Counted from the first letter of the stretch, positions 19,667 through 29,162 are shown. The stretch: DNA of 64,000 nucleotides from Ulvibacterium sp. (GCF_028285715.1 NZ_JANQOO010000016.1:110304-174303); one strand, 5' to 3'. Notes: a model not told the origin generated them from the letters alone. Numbers and translations: made by a program.

Positions 19667-20512
19667 ATGCTAGTATTAAAAACTGAAAAAGAGCTCAAAT
19701 CACATCTTTCATCCTTGGGTGATGGAAAGTCTCTTGGGCTTGTCCCGACCATGGGAGCTTTGCATCATGGCCACACATCATTGGTCCAAAGAGCGATTTC
19801 CGAAAACGACACTACCATCGTAAGTATTTTTATTAACCCTACCCAGTTCAACAATCAGGAAGATCTAAAAAAATATCCTCAAAGCATAACGAAGGATATC
19901 CATATTTTGGAAAAACTTTCTGGTAAAGTTATTGTCTTTGCTCCCTCCGTTGAGGAAATGTATCCACAAGGGGTAACCTCCACGGCATATCGATTTGATG
20001 GTTTGGACAAAGTAATGGAAGGGGCTTTTAGGGAAGGCCATTTTGATGGCGTAGGTACTGTAGTAGAAACCTTGTTGAGATTAGTAAATCCCCATAAGGC
20101 CTATTTCGGAGAAAAAGACTTCCAACAGTTGCAAATTGTAAAACGGCTAGTTCAAATAAAGGATATCCCTGTAGACATCATAGGCTGCCCTATTGTCAGG
20201 GAACCCAATGGACTCGCGATGAGTTCACGGAATGAAAGGCTCTCCCCGGCACTTCGAAAGGAAGCGGGTATTATCTACAAAACACTAGAGACTGCCAAAA
20301 GGAAATTTGGCACGGAAAGTGCTAAATCTATTATGGACTGGGCAAAAAATAAGTTTAAAGGTCATCCAAATTTGGAGTTGGAATATATTGTAATAGCGGA
20401 TGAGAAAACTTTGATGCCCCTTAAAGGAAAAAAAGATAATAAAAAATACAGGGCATTTATGGCCGTTTATGCCGGCACGGTTCGGCTTATAGATAACATA
20501 GCCCTGAATTAA
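19667..20512 (+). CDS. panC: Pantothenate synthetase
   Basis: ATP-dependent ligase joining pantoate and beta-alanine to form pantothenate (vitamin B5, coenzyme A precursor). Seen: VPTMGALHHGH at residues 26-36 (HIGH-type adenylate motif), NPTQFNNQEDL, FGEKDFQQLQIVKRLV, and SSRNERLSP (KMSKS-like loop). The length is 281 residues from ATG 19667; an in-frame extension to 19568 spans the promoter region and has no family match. panD follows 13 bases later, so substrate supply (beta-alanine) and use are neighbours. Confidence 0.96.
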   Translation: MLVLKTEKELKSHLSSLGDGKSLGLVPTMGALHHGHTSLVQRAISENDTTIVSIFINPTQFNNQEDLKKYPQSITKDIHILEKLSGKVIVFAPSVEEMYPQGVTSTAYRFDGLDKVMEGAFREGHFDGVGTVVETLLRLVNPHKAYFGEKDFQQLQIVKRLVQIKDIPVDIIGCPIVREPNGLAMSSRNERLSPALRKEAGIIYKTLETAKRKFGTESAKSIMDWAKNKFKGHPNLELEYIVIADEKTLMPLKGKKDNKKYRAFMAVYAGTVRLIDNIALN

Positions 20513-20513
20513 C

Positions 20514-20521
20514 TAACTTTG
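20514..20521 (+). promoter_or_regulatory. -7 promoter element (TAACTTTG) in front of panD
   Basis: TAACTTTG matches TAnnTTTG, begins one base after the panC stop and ends 4 bases before the panD ATG. panD may therefore have its own, nearly leaderless transcript in addition to read-through from panC. Confidence 0.5.
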
Positions 20522-20525
20522 TCGT

Positions 20526-20876
20526 ATGCAAATAGAAGTCGTGAAATCCAAGATTCATCGGGTAAAGGTCACTGGTGCAGACCTTAACTACATTGGTAGC
20601 ATTACCATAGATGAGGATCTTATGGACGCCGCAAACATTATACGCGGCGAAAAGGTGCAGATTGTCAACAATAACAATGGGGAACGCTTGGAAACCTACG
20701 CCATTCCGGGACCAAGGGGTAGTGGCGAACTTACCTTGAACGGTGCCGCGGCACGAAAAGTTGCTGTGGGGGATATTTTGATATTGATCACTTATGCCTG
20801 GATGGACCAAGAAGAAGCCAAAAACTTTAACCCGGCATTGATTTTTCCCAATGAGGCGAACAACCTGTTGAACTGA
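20526..20876 (+). CDS. panD: Aspartate 1-decarboxylase
   Basis: Pyruvoyl-dependent decarboxylase that makes beta-alanine from aspartate for pantothenate synthesis. The self-cleavage site Gly24-Ser25 is visible in [10 protein letters not shown], and cleavage turns Ser25 into the pyruvoyl group. [10 protein letters not shown] supplies the conserved lysine and histidine; [22 protein letters not shown] and [10 protein letters not shown] are typical. The 116-residue length is normal. The next gene starts 2 bases after its stop. Confidence 0.97.
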   Translation: MQIEVVKSKIHRVKVTGADLNYIGSITIDEDLMDAANIIRGEKVQIVNNNNGERLETYAIPGPRGSGELTLNGAAARKVAVGDILILITYAWMDQEEAKNFNPALIFPNEANNLLN

Positions 20877-20878
20877 TC

Positions 20879-21844
20879 TTGAACGGAAAGCTTAAGAAAA
20901 TACTAAAAACCATACTCCCGATATCTTTGGGAGTTTTTTTGGTCTGGTATTCCTACGCCAGCACTTCCCCTGAAGACCGAGAACAGATTATCCTACATAT
21001 AAAGGAAGCTGATATGTTCTGGGTAAGCCTCTCCATATTCATTGGCATTGTAAGTCATGTATCCAGGGCAATACGCTGGAACTATTTGCTGGAGCCCTTG
21101 GGATATAAACCGAGAATCATCAACAATGTTTTTATTATCCTAATTTCCTACTTTGCCAATTTGTTGGTTATACGTTCCGGCGAAATATTACGGGCTACGG
21201 CCCTGAATACGTATGAAGATGTTCCCTTTGAAAAGGGCTTCGGCACCATAGTCACCGAACGGATTATCGATGTGATCATGTTGCTTTTGGTAATACTAAT
21301 CGCATTTTTGTTCCAAGCCGAAATAATTTTAGGTATTCTCGAAGAAAATGGAATAGGACTGGTAGGCTCAATCGGCTTAATCGTAGCCGGTGTCCTAGGG
21401 CTTATTATCTCCATAAGGATTATCAGAAAATCCACCTCTGCCTTTGCCATGAAAATCAAGGCCTTTTTGAAAGGTCTTTTGGATGGAATCCTGAGTATTT
21501 TTAAAATGAAGCGGAAAGGAGGATTTGTATTTCATACCCTGCTAATATGGGGTTGTTATATTGGTATGTTCTGGGTCATAAAATTTACGGTGCCCGAAAC
21601 TGAAAATCTTACTTTGGGAGCTCTTTTAGTAGCCTTTGTGGCAGGTGCCTTTGCGATGGCAACGACCAACGGTGGCTTGGGCCTTTTCCCTATTGTTGTG
21701 ACCGCTGCTTTATCCTTTTTCGGAATAAGCAAGACCTCCGGGGACGCTTATGGATGGATCATGTGGACGGCACAAAACCTTATGATAGTGATTTTTGGTG
21801 CAATATCTTTTCTGGTATTACCGTTATGGAACAGAAACCGGTAA
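20879..21844 (+). CDS. LPG synthase TM-domain/YbhN-like flippase family membrane protein
   Basis: Polytopic inner-membrane protein of the lysylphosphatidylglycerol-synthase transmembrane (UPF0104, AglD/YbhN-like) family, members of which are proposed lipid flippases; the substrate is unknown. About eight membrane segments in 321 residues, starting with ILPISLGVFLVWYSY; the family pattern RAIRWNYLLEPLG, SYFANLLVIRSGEILRA and GTIVTERIIDVIML is clear. The lysyltransferase domain is absent. There is no ATG at the N-terminus; TTG at 20879, two bases after the panD stop, is the best start. Tight spacing suggests translational coupling to panD. Confidence 0.85.
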   Translation: MNGKLKKILKTILPISLGVFLVWYSYASTSPEDREQIILHIKEADMFWVSLSIFIGIVSHVSRAIRWNYLLEPLGYKPRIINNVFIILISYFANLLVIRSGEILRATALNTYEDVPFEKGFGTIVTERIIDVIMLLLVILIAFLFQAEIILGILEENGIGLVGSIGLIVAGVLGLIISIRIIRKSTSAFAMKIKAFLKGLLDGILSIFKMKRKGGFVFHTLLIWGCYIGMFWVIKFTVPETENLTLGALLVAFVAGAFAMATTNGGLGLFPIVVTAALSFFGISKTSGDAYGWIMWTAQNLMIVIFGAISFLVLPLWNRNR

Positions 21845-21871
21845 CCTGTTCTACGGACCAAAAAACACCTT

Positions 21872-23005
21872 ATGCAACGTTTTATCCTTACGCTTACCCT
21901 TCTAATATGCCTCGGTGCCAACGCCCAAGTGACCAAAGAGATTTTCGAATCTTTTAAGCTCCAGGAAAGAAGGGATGTCTCCTACTATTTCCCCGAAAAT
22001 CTTTCGGAAGAAAAAAAATATCCACTTATTGTGGTATTGGATGGGGATTATTTATTTGACCAGGTGGTCGCCATCGCAAAATTCTACAGTACTTTCCAAG
22101 GAATGCCTGAATCCATTGTTGTTGGCATCCATCAAAGCAAGGATGACTTGCGCTGGGAAGATTGTGCTTTTGAGGAAATTAGCGGGCTCCCCTCCGAAAA
22201 AGGCAAAAAGTTTTTTGAATTCCTTGGCATGGAGCTTATTCCCTATTTGGACCTTAATTATAATACGGCCCCATTTAAAATGATCGTTGGTTATGATATT
22301 ACGGCAAATTTTCAAAATTATTGGCTTTTTAAGGAAAACTCATTGTTCAATGCCTATATAAGTATCTCGCCTTCTTTGGCTCCTGAAATGGAAACTAGGG
22401 TTCCGGAACGCCTAAACACCATAAAGCAGAAGATATTTTATCATCTTATCGTTGAAGGAAAAACAGATGAAGCTATTCTCCAAATGGATAGGGCACTTAA
22501 GGTCATAGACAAGGAATCCTTTCACTATTTCTTTTATCAATATCCCGAGGCTAATGAAGTTTCCATAGCCACCTATGGACTCGGAAAGGCATGGGATCGG
22601 ACCTTTGACATATTCAAACCGATAAGCCCACAAGAGTATAAGGAAAAAATATTGACATCGGACGAACCGGTTTTCCAATACCTGGAAGACAAATACACCA
22701 TGATAGAAGATCTCTTCGGATTTCGCAAGGCCGTTGAGCTCAATGACGTTATGGCAATTTATGCGGGCACACGTAAGAAAGAAGACCTCGAGTCCTTAAA
22801 ATCCCTATCGGATCTTTGTAAAAAAGAATTCCCCGATACTATGTTGGGCTTTTATTTTGAAGGCGAATATTACGAACAATTGGGAGAACCCAAAAAAGCC
22901 TTGCGCACTTTTGAAAAAGCTTTTGGTATGGACGAAATCGACTTTCTCACCAAAGAAATGGCCCTGGAGAAAATCGATGCCCTCAAAGCGGATTTTGGAT
23001 ATTAA
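21872..23005 (+). CDS. Secreted esterase-D-fold protein with altered nucleophile elbow
   Basis: Predicted exported protein (signal peptide MQRFILTLTLLICLGANAQ) of the putative-esterase alpha/beta hydrolase family. YPLIVVLDGDYLFDQVVAIAKF is the typical beta-strand and oxyanion region. Where the nucleophile GHSxGG should be, the sequence reads G140-Y-D-I-T-A, so the catalytic Ser appears to be Asp142. After about residue 290 there is an extension with a TPR-like helical pair (MLGFYFEGEYYEQLGEPKKALRTFEKAF). At 377 residues it is longer than plain esterases. It is probably non-catalytic or uses another residue; this is inference. Last gene before radA in the panC direction. Confidence 0.75.
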   Translation: MQRFILTLTLLICLGANAQVTKEIFESFKLQERRDVSYYFPENLSEEKKYPLIVVLDGDYLFDQVVAIAKFYSTFQGMPESIVVGIHQSKDDLRWEDCAFEEISGLPSEKGKKFFEFLGMELIPYLDLNYNTAPFKMIVGYDITANFQNYWLFKENSLFNAYISISPSLAPEMETRVPERLNTIKQKIFYHLIVEGKTDEAILQMDRALKVIDKESFHYFFYQYPEANEVSIATYGLGKAWDRTFDIFKPISPQEYKEKILTSDEPVFQYLEDKYTMIEDLFGFRKAVELNDVMAIYAGTRKKEDLESLKSLSDLCKKEFPDTMLGFYFEGEYYEQLGEPKKALRTFEKAFGMDEIDFLTKEMALEKIDALKADFGY

Positions 23006-23135
23006 AAGAGCCAACATTTTCTACTAGTATCTGGCTTGAGTACAACTTTTTGGCGACTATCCTAATTTATCCCATTAAATTCCTACACGATCCTGAGTTT
23101 AGGTTTATAAAAACAGCCGTTTTCAAACTTCTTGC

Positions 23136-23143
23136 TACCTTTG
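23136..23143 (+). promoter_or_regulatory. -7 promoter element (TACCTTTG) for radA
   Basis: TACCTTTG fits TAnnTTTG and lies 22 bases before the radA ATG at 23166, in a gap of about 160 bases that otherwise shows nothing. Confidence 0.45.
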
Positions 23144-23165
23144 AGGTCAATCTAAACTTGTTTGG

Positions 23166-24527
23166 ATGGCCAAAACAAAAACTGCCTACTTCTGTCAAAA
23201 TTGTGGAGCCCAATACGCCAAATGGGTAGGGCAATGTACCTCTTGCAAGCAATGGAATACCGTGGTGGAGGAAGTTGTTCAAAAAGAGGAGAAAAGTGGT
23301 TGGAAAACGAGTAATAATCTTGCAAAAAAAATTGCCAAACCTTTACGGGTCAGTGAAATAAATACAGCTCGTGAGCTTCGCTTAGATGTATATGACCAAG
23401 AATTCAATAGGGTATTGGGAGGTGGGCTGGTACCTGGTTCCATGGTACTTTTAGGAGGAGAGCCTGGAGTGGGCAAAAGTACTTTATTATTACAAATTGC
23501 CTTGAGACTACCCTACAAAACCCTCTATGTTTCCGGCGAGGAAAGCCAGAAACAAATAAAGATGCGCGCGGATCGTATCTTTCCCGATACCGAGAATTGC
23601 TTTATCCTAACAGAGACCAAAACCCAGCACATTTTTCAGCAAATCGAAACGCTGGAACCGGATATTGTGGTCATAGATTCTATACAGACCTTGCATTCGG
23701 ATTACATTGAATCGGCCGCCGGAAGCATTTCACAAATTCGCGAATGCACCGCTGAACTCATCAAATTTGCCAAGGAAACAAATACCCCTGTTGTTCTTAT
23801 AGGCCATATTACCAAGGACGGCTCCATAGCAGGCCCCAAGATCTTGGAACATATGGTGGACACCGTGCTCCAATTTGAAGGTGACCGAAATTATGTGTAT
23901 CGGATTTTGCGGTCTTTAAAAAATAGGTTTGGATCCACGGCAGAACTCGGCATTTACGAAATGCAGGGAAACGGACTTAGGGAGGTGAACAATCCATCTG
24001 AAATCCTGATCTCAAAAAACGACGATGGACTTAGTGGTACGGCCATTGCCTCTACCGTGGAGGGAATGCGACCCTTACTTATTGAAATCCAGGCCCTGGT
24101 AAGTACCGCCGTCTATGGTACGCCCCAACGTTCCACCACGGGCTACAATACAAAACGCTTAAATATGCTTTTGGCGGTACTTGAGAAACGTGCCGGTTTT
24201 AAATTGGGGGCCAAGGATGTCTTTCTAAATATTACCGGAGGTATTTCCGTAGACGATCCGGCCATAGATTTGGCCGTAATTGCAGCTATTCTTTCCAGCA
24301 ATATTGACGTCCCTATTGAAAAAGGTATCTGTTTTGCGGCAGAAATCGGTTTAGCTGGGGAAATACGGCCGGTACAACGTGTGGAACAGCGTATTTTGGA
24401 AGCCGAAAAACTGGGTTTTTCCACCATTTACGTTTCCAAACGGAATAAAATTGGCCTACAAAACACCCAAATTGAAATTCAGTTGGTTTCCAAAATTGAA
24501 GATGTAATACGTCGATTATTTGGATGA
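23166..24527 (+). CDS. radA: DNA repair protein RadA
   Basis: Branch-migration helicase/ATPase that helps RecA process recombination intermediates. The N-terminal zinc finger uses C10, C13, C24 and C27 (YFCQNCGAQYAKWVGQCTSC). Walker A is GGEPGVGKST at 97-106, Walker B is DIVVIDSIQT, and the RadA-specific KNRFG motif is in SLKNRFGST. The C-terminal Lon-protease-like domain (GISVDDPAIDLAVIAAILSS...EIGLAGEIRPV) is complete. The 453-residue length is normal. Its stop is one base from the stop of the convergent aldo/keto reductase, with no terminator hairpin between. Confidence 0.97.
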   Translation: MAKTKTAYFCQNCGAQYAKWVGQCTSCKQWNTVVEEVVQKEEKSGWKTSNNLAKKIAKPLRVSEINTARELRLDVYDQEFNRVLGGGLVPGSMVLLGGEPGVGKSTLLLQIALRLPYKTLYVSGEESQKQIKMRADRIFPDTENCFILTETKTQHIFQQIETLEPDIVVIDSIQTLHSDYIESAAGSISQIRECTAELIKFAKETNTPVVLIGHITKDGSIAGPKILEHMVDTVLQFEGDRNYVYRILRSLKNRFGSTAELGIYEMQGNGLREVNNPSEILISKNDDGLSGTAIASTVEGMRPLLIEIQALVSTAVYGTPQRSTTGYNTKRLNMLLAVLEKRAGFKLGAKDVFLNITGGISVDDPAIDLAVIAAILSSNIDVPIEKGICFAAEIGLAGEIRPVQRVEQRILEAEKLGFSTIYVSKRNKIGLQNTQIEIQLVSKIEDVIRRLFG

Positions 24528-24528
24528 T

Positions 24529-25569
24529 CTATGGTGCGGGATTAGGAATCGCATTATGGATTTCCTCAATACCTTCAAGAACCGCATCGCTCAGCTCCAC
24601 GTCAATGCTGGCTATATTCTCTTGCAATTGCCGCATGGAAGTGGCTCCTATGATATTACTGGTCAAAAAAGGTCTCGTGTTTACAAAAGCCAAGGCCATT
24701 TGGGCCATGGATAGGTCGTTGTCCTGAGCCAATTTGTGGTATCTTTCCGTGGCTCCTACCGCTGTTTCACCACTATACCGCTTATAATTGGGGAAAAGGG
24801 TAATCCTTGAGGTTGCCGGTTGCATACCCCCCAAATACTTTCCACTCAACGTACCGAAACCTAGAGGGGAATAGGCCAACAAACCTATTTTCTCACGATG
24901 TGACACCTCCGCATTGCCTACTTCAAACAGACGGTTCAATAGACTATACGGGTTTTGTATGGTAATCATTCTGGGGAGGCTTGGGTGCACCTTACTTTCT
25001 TCCAAGTAACGCATAACACCCCAGGGCGTTTCATTGGAAAGTCCTACATGGCGAATTTTTCCTTCACGTATCAAATCGCGCAAAGTTTCCAAAACCTGAT
25101 GGATATTGTCCTTCCAATGATCGGTCACGTCATATGCGTACCCTCTTTGGCCAAAAAAGTTGGTATTTCGATCAGGCCAATGCAATTGGTAGAGGTCTAT
25201 GTAATCGGTCTGCAAACGTTGCAAACTGCCTTCTACCGCCTGTGTGATGGACTGTCTCGTAAATCCAGTGGTTCGAATGAACTTCGTAAATTCCGCTTTT
25301 CCGGCAATTTTGCTGGCCAAAATAATCTTATCCCGGTTCCCGGACCTTTTGAACCATGTTCCTATGATTTTCTCGGTATCCGCATACCGGTCGGCATGTG
25401 GAGGTACCGGATATAATTCGGCCGTATCAAAAAAGTTAACACCCTCATTAAACGCATAGTCCATTTGTTCATGTCCTTCGGCCTCCGTATTCTGTTTGCC
25501 CCAGGTCATGGTTCCCAAACAAATTTTACTGACTTCAATATCGGTGTGCGGTAAAGTAGTATATTTCAT
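24529..25569 (-). CDS. Aldo/keto reductase (Tas-like)
   Basis: NADPH-dependent oxidoreductase with a TIM-barrel fold. Seen: ICLGTMTWGKQNTEAEGHEQMDYAFNEGVNFFDTAELYPVPP (catalytic Asp and Tyr), LASKIAG (catalytic Lys), LQTDYIDLYQLHWPDRNTNFFGQ (catalytic His) and C-terminal IIGATSMRQLQENI for cofactor binding. The 346 residues and the YPVPP and LHWPDR segments place it in the Tas subgroup of the family. Physiological substrate unknown. It is monocistronic and convergent with radA. Confidence 0.93.
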   Translation of the reverse strand: MKYTTLPHTDIEVSKICLGTMTWGKQNTEAEGHEQMDYAFNEGVNFFDTAELYPVPPHADRYADTEKIIGTWFKRSGNRDKIILASKIAGKAEFTKFIRTTGFTRQSITQAVEGSLQRLQTDYIDLYQLHWPDRNTNFFGQRGYAYDVTDHWKDNIHQVLETLRDLIREGKIRHVGLSNETPWGVMRYLEESKVHPSLPRMITIQNPYSLLNRLFEVGNAEVSHREKIGLLAYSPLGFGTLSGKYLGGMQPATSRITLFPNYKRYSGETAVGATERYHKLAQDNDLSMAQMALAFVNTRPFLTSNIIGATSMRQLQENIASIDVELSDAVLEGIEEIHNAIPNPAP

Positions 25570-25596
25570 CCTAAGCTTGGCGGTTTTTTAAAAGCC

Positions 25597-25604
25597 CAAA
25601 TTTA
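25597..25604 (-). promoter_or_regulatory. -7 promoter element (TAAATTTG) for the aldo/keto reductase
   Basis: TAAATTTG on the - strand lies 27 bases before the ATG at 25569 and matches TAnnTTTG. Confidence 0.4.
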
Positions 25605-25637
25605 CAAATTAAAATGCCTTTGCCCTTTAACTCGGCA

Positions 25638-26402
25638 TCAATTTTCCAACTCCACAAGAATGGGGCAGTGATCACTGTGTTTTGCTTCGGACAGAATTAC
25701 GGAACGTTTCAAGCGATTCCCTAATGGCTCACTTACCAGACCATAATCCAATCGCCACCCTTTGTTGTTGTTCCTGGCATTGGCGCGATAACTCCACCAG
25801 GTATAATTATGGGGTTCTTTGTTAAAATAACGGAAACTATCTATAAATCCATTGTCCATAAAATTGCCGATCCATTCTCTTTCGACCGGCAAAAATCCGG
25901 ATACATTTTTGTTTCGTACAGGATCATGGATATCTATGGCACGATGACAGATGTTATAGTCCCCTAGTATTATTAAATTCGGATATTCTTTTTTTAACCC
26001 GTTGATATACTCCTGAAAATCGGCCATATATTTTAACTTATGTTCCAACCGGGCCAAATTGGTTCCGGAAGGAAGATATAAGCTCATGATAGAGACTCCA
26101 TTGTAGTCGGCCCTTAGATTTCTTCCCTCGTTATCCATATAGTCTATTCCCGTACCAAATTCCACATGATCCGGTCTTTGTTTGGACAAAATGGCCACCC
26201 CGCTATACCCCTTCTTTTGGGCACTGAACCAATAGTTATAGGAATATCCGGCCTTTTCAAAGAGTTCCAGGTCCAATTGATCTTCTTGGGCCTTTATTTC
26301 CTGTAGACAGACCACATCGGGGTCTACAGTGCCCAACCAATCCAAAAAACCTTTGTTCAGAGCGGCCCGGATACCGTTTACGTTGTATGAAACTATCTTC
26401 AT
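25638..26402 (-). CDS. xth: Exodeoxyribonuclease III
   Basis: AP endonuclease and 3'-5' exonuclease of base excision repair. Seen: MKIVSYNVNGIRAALNKGFLDWL (metal-binding Asn), CLQEIKAQ (metal-binding Glu), GDYNICHRAIDIHDP (Asp and Asn of the active site), RLDYGLVS and AKHSDHCPILVEL (catalytic Asp-His). The length is 254 residues with no signal peptide, so cytoplasmic, unlike the secreted relative at 53819. It is monocistronic. Confidence 0.95.
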   Translation of the reverse strand: MKIVSYNVNGIRAALNKGFLDWLGTVDPDVVCLQEIKAQEDQLDLELFEKAGYSYNYWFSAQKKGYSGVAILSKQRPDHVEFGTGIDYMDNEGRNLRADYNGVSIMSLYLPSGTNLARLEHKLKYMADFQEYINGLKKEYPNLIILGDYNICHRAIDIHDPVRNKNVSGFLPVEREWIGNFMDNGFIDSFRYFNKEPHNYTWWSYRANARNNNKGWRLDYGLVSEPLGNRLKRSVILSEAKHSDHCPILVELEN

Positions 26403-26497
26403 TCATGAAATATTTGGGCCGAAATTAAGGAATGTTATAGGAAATACATAGTGCTATTGCCACCATTACGACCGAAAGGGCATTTTTGGAACGCGAT

Positions 26498-26527
26498 TTG
26501 ATTTACTTTCAATATCCTTTAGTTTTG
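26498..26527 (+). promoter_or_regulatory. Complete Bacteroidota promoter for the small OMP gene
   Basis: TTG at 26498-26500, a 19-base spacer, and TAGTTTTG at 26520-26527; the ATG is at 26532. This is the best full match to the flavobacterial consensus in the window and again implies almost no 5' leader. Confidence 0.65.
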
Positions 26528-26531
26528 ACCT

Positions 26532-27050
26532 ATGAAAAATGTATTCCTCTCCTTCCTGTTCCTAAGTGTTTGTAACTTGAATGCCCAAGCCTATCCTCCA
26601 TTGGGCAACGAACACGAAATAAAGTTTAACATAGGGCTTTTTTTGGTCACTGCCACAGCCGAAGGTTCTTATGAATATTTCCTTAATGAGGACATCAGTA
26701 TAGGGGGCACGTTGTATTTTGATGGTGATGCCGAGGATTACAACGGTAATTTTGGCATAGGCCCAAATTTTAGGGCCTATTTTGGTTTTGGGCCAAGAAG
26801 TGGGTTTTTTGCCGAGGCCTTTGGGCTGTATTATACCGGTGAGGATGAAGTGAATTCGGATACTTTGGGCATCCGCAACAATGATTATAGTACTTTGGCC
26901 CTCGGTTTTGGCATTGGCAATAAGTGGGTTACCCGAAGTCAGCGTTTTAGTTTGGAAATAAGCGGAGGTTTAGGGAGAAACATAAATCCGGAGGATTTTC
27001 AGGATTCTTTCATGTATAGGGCGGGTCTATCGGTTGGATTTCGATTTTAA
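26532..27050 (+). CDS. Small outer-membrane beta-barrel protein, function unknown
   Basis: 172-residue exported protein. The signal peptide MKNVFLSFLFLSVCNLNAQ is followed by alternating aromatic/glycine strands (NFGIGPNFRAYFGFG, GFFAEAFGLYYTGED, LALGFGIGNKWVT) and a terminal GLSVGFRF, with the C-terminal Phe expected for recognition by the BAM machinery. It resembles DUF3575/OmpA-like eight-strand barrels without a peptidoglycan-binding domain. I do not recognise a specific function. The TonB receptor gene follows 30 bases later and could be cotranscribed. Confidence 0.7.
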   Translation: MKNVFLSFLFLSVCNLNAQAYPPLGNEHEIKFNIGLFLVTATAEGSYEYFLNEDISIGGTLYFDGDAEDYNGNFGIGPNFRAYFGFGPRSGFFAEAFGLYYTGEDEVNSDTLGIRNNDYSTLALGFGIGNKWVTRSQRFSLEISGGLGRNINPEDFQDSFMYRAGLSVGFRF

Positions 27051-27080
27051 TCCCTAATTTTAAACCTTGATTCATAATGA

Positions 27081-29162
27081 ATGAAGGTATCCTTTCTATT
27101 TCCCGTGCTTTTATGTTTTCCATTTTTGGTTGGGTCACAGGAACCGACCCAAAAAGACAGTGTGACCCGTTTGGACGAGGTAGTCCTTACGGACAGTGTG
27201 CGAATTAAAAATGCCATTGGAATTGTTCCCTCCCGTGTTATTGGCCCCGAAGTCTTCCAAAATTATAGTCCCATCGACGCGGTTTCGGCCATTAACCAAA
27301 TCCCGGGGGTCTATATTCTTTCCGGAGCCTTGAATACCAACCGGATAACCATCCGAGGCGTAGGTGCACGGACCCCGTTCGGCACGGACAAATTACGCCT
27401 GTATTATAACGATATCCCGGTTACCAATGGTACAGGCTTTTCCACCATTGAGGCATTCGATCTTGAAAATCTTGCCGCCATTGAGGTCATAAAAGGCCCA
27501 AAAGGAGTCGCTTTTGGAACCAATTTGGGTGGGGCAATAATCCTTGACTCAAGGGAACGAAAGGAAGAATCCACCGAATTCCGCAACAATTTCACCGTAG
27601 GTTCCTATGCACTCCTTAAAAACAATCTTTCTTTTCTTCATAAGGAAGGAAAACTATCCCTAGGATTTCACTACGGCCATATGGAGACAGATGGCTATCG
27701 GGAAAACAATAGGTTTGAACGGGATGGTTTTCTCTTGAACACTTCTGTGAAAATTAGTAGAAAAAATACCATTTCACTACTAGTAAACCATATTGACTAC
27801 ACGGCACAGATCCCGAGCTCCCTTAGTCAAACGGCTTTTGATGAGGATCCTACCCAAGCCGCCTTTACCTGGGCCGCATCTCAAGGTTTTGAAACCAACA
27901 ATTATACCCTGTTGGGCTTGTCCTTGAATCATAAATTTTCGGACAAGTTAGAAAACAATACGAGCGTTTTTTACACCTATTTGGACCACTTTGAACCCAG
28001 ACCATTCAATATTTTAGATGAGTTTACCAATGGCTATGGTTTTCGGACACGATTTTCGGGAAGCTTCGATCTGGGAGGGCAAAATGCCCAATATACCTTT
28101 GGTGGTGAATTGTATAAGGACGAATACCATTGGGGTACTTTTGAGAACCTGTATCAAGAGAATAATGGTAACGGAAGTCTCCAAGGTGATAGACTGAGTG
28201 ATAACAGAGAGTTCCGAAGGCAATTCAATGGGTTTGGTGCCTTGACAATTCCATTGGGAAATAGATTTATAGCCCAGGCGGGCCTAAACATTAATAAGAC
28301 CAACTACGATTTTCGGGACCTATTCAATTCAGGGGCTCAAAATAGGAGCGCGGAACGTGATTTTAAGGTTATCGTAATGCCCAGCCTTAATCTAGATTAT
28401 GCCTTTGCCTCAGGACAAAAGCTTTATGCCAATATAAGTAGGGGGTTTTCCAATCCCAGTTTAGAGGAAACATTGACCCCGGACGGTGTCATTAATCCCG
28501 ATATCGCCCAAGAAACTGGAACAAACTATGAAGCGGGGGCCTTTGTGGCCTTTGCAAACAAAAAACTCACTATTGATGCCGCCCTGTATCGCATGGATAT
28601 TAAAAATTTATTGGTCGCCCAAAGAGTGGGGGATGACCAGTTTGTGGGCAGGAACGCCGGCCAAACCAAACATCAGGGATTGGATATGGAAGTAAATTAT
28701 GACTGGGACATTTCCGAAAAACTGCGCATTTCCCCTTTTATCAATTACACTTTTAGCGACCATAGTTTTGTGGACTTTGTAGATGGGGACGACGACTTTT
28801 CGGGAAATCCTTTGACAGGGGTACCCAAGCATCGTATCAATTCTGGTTTAAGACTACAATGGGGCCCTGGATTCTACTGGAACACCACCCATCAGTTTGT
28901 GGATGAAATTTCACTGAGGGATGAAAATACAGTATACAGTGATAGCTTCAATGTCTTTAATTCAAGATTGGGATATCGTACCACGCTTCTCCAAAAATTG
29001 ACCCTTGGGCTGGATTTTGGGATGAATAACATCGCAAATACAAAATATGCCCAATCCGTTTTGATCAATGCCGGTAGTTTTGGTGGCAACGAACCGCGCT
29101 ATTTTTACCCTGGGAATGACCGGAATGTGTACGGCAGCATTCGAGTTAGTTATTTCCTGTGA
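27081..29162 (+). CDS. TonB-dependent receptor, FecA/siderophore type
   Basis: Outer-membrane transporter of 693 residues with the signal peptide MKVSFLFPVLLCFPFLVGSQ. There is no carboxypeptidase-like N-terminal domain; the mature protein starts with a short segment including TRLDEVVLTD (possible TonB box) and goes straight to the plug (AINQIPGVYILSGALNTNRITIRGVGARTPFGTDKLRLYYNDIPVTNGTG...VIKGPKGVAFGTNLGGAI). The barrel ends PGNDRNVYGSIRVSYFL. The compact build and plug motifs resemble iron-siderophore receptors such as FecA. No ferric-uptake regulator site was recognised. It follows the small barrel gene by 30 bases. Confidence 0.88.
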   Translation: MKVSFLFPVLLCFPFLVGSQEPTQKDSVTRLDEVVLTDSVRIKNAIGIVPSRVIGPEVFQNYSPIDAVSAINQIPGVYILSGALNTNRITIRGVGARTPFGTDKLRLYYNDIPVTNGTGFSTIEAFDLENLAAIEVIKGPKGVAFGTNLGGAIILDSRERKEESTEFRNNFTVGSYALLKNNLSFLHKEGKLSLGFHYGHMETDGYRENNRFERDGFLLNTSVKISRKNTISLLVNHIDYTAQIPSSLSQTAFDEDPTQAAFTWAASQGFETNNYTLLGLSLNHKFSDKLENNTSVFYTYLDHFEPRPFNILDEFTNGYGFRTRFSGSFDLGGQNAQYTFGGELYKDEYHWGTFENLYQENNGNGSLQGDRLSDNREFRRQFNGFGALTIPLGNRFIAQAGLNINKTNYDFRDLFNSGAQNRSAERDFKVIVMPSLNLDYAFASGQKLYANISRGFSNPSLEETLTPDGVINPDIAQETGTNYEAGAFVAFANKKLTIDAALYRMDIKNLLVAQRVGDDQFVGRNAGQTKHQGLDMEVNYDWDISEKLRISPFINYTFSDHSFVDFVDGDDDFSGNPLTGVPKHRINSGLRLQWGPGFYWNTTHQFVDEISLRDENTVYSDSFNVFNSRLGYRTTLLQKLTLGLDFGMNNIANTKYAQSVLINAGSFGGNEPRYFYPGNDRNVYGSIRVSYFL

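Noticed and set aside
21872..23005. Calling the esterase-fold protein an active esterase
   Set aside because: The expected nucleophile serine is aspartate in the GYDIT elbow, so activity is not supported by sequence.
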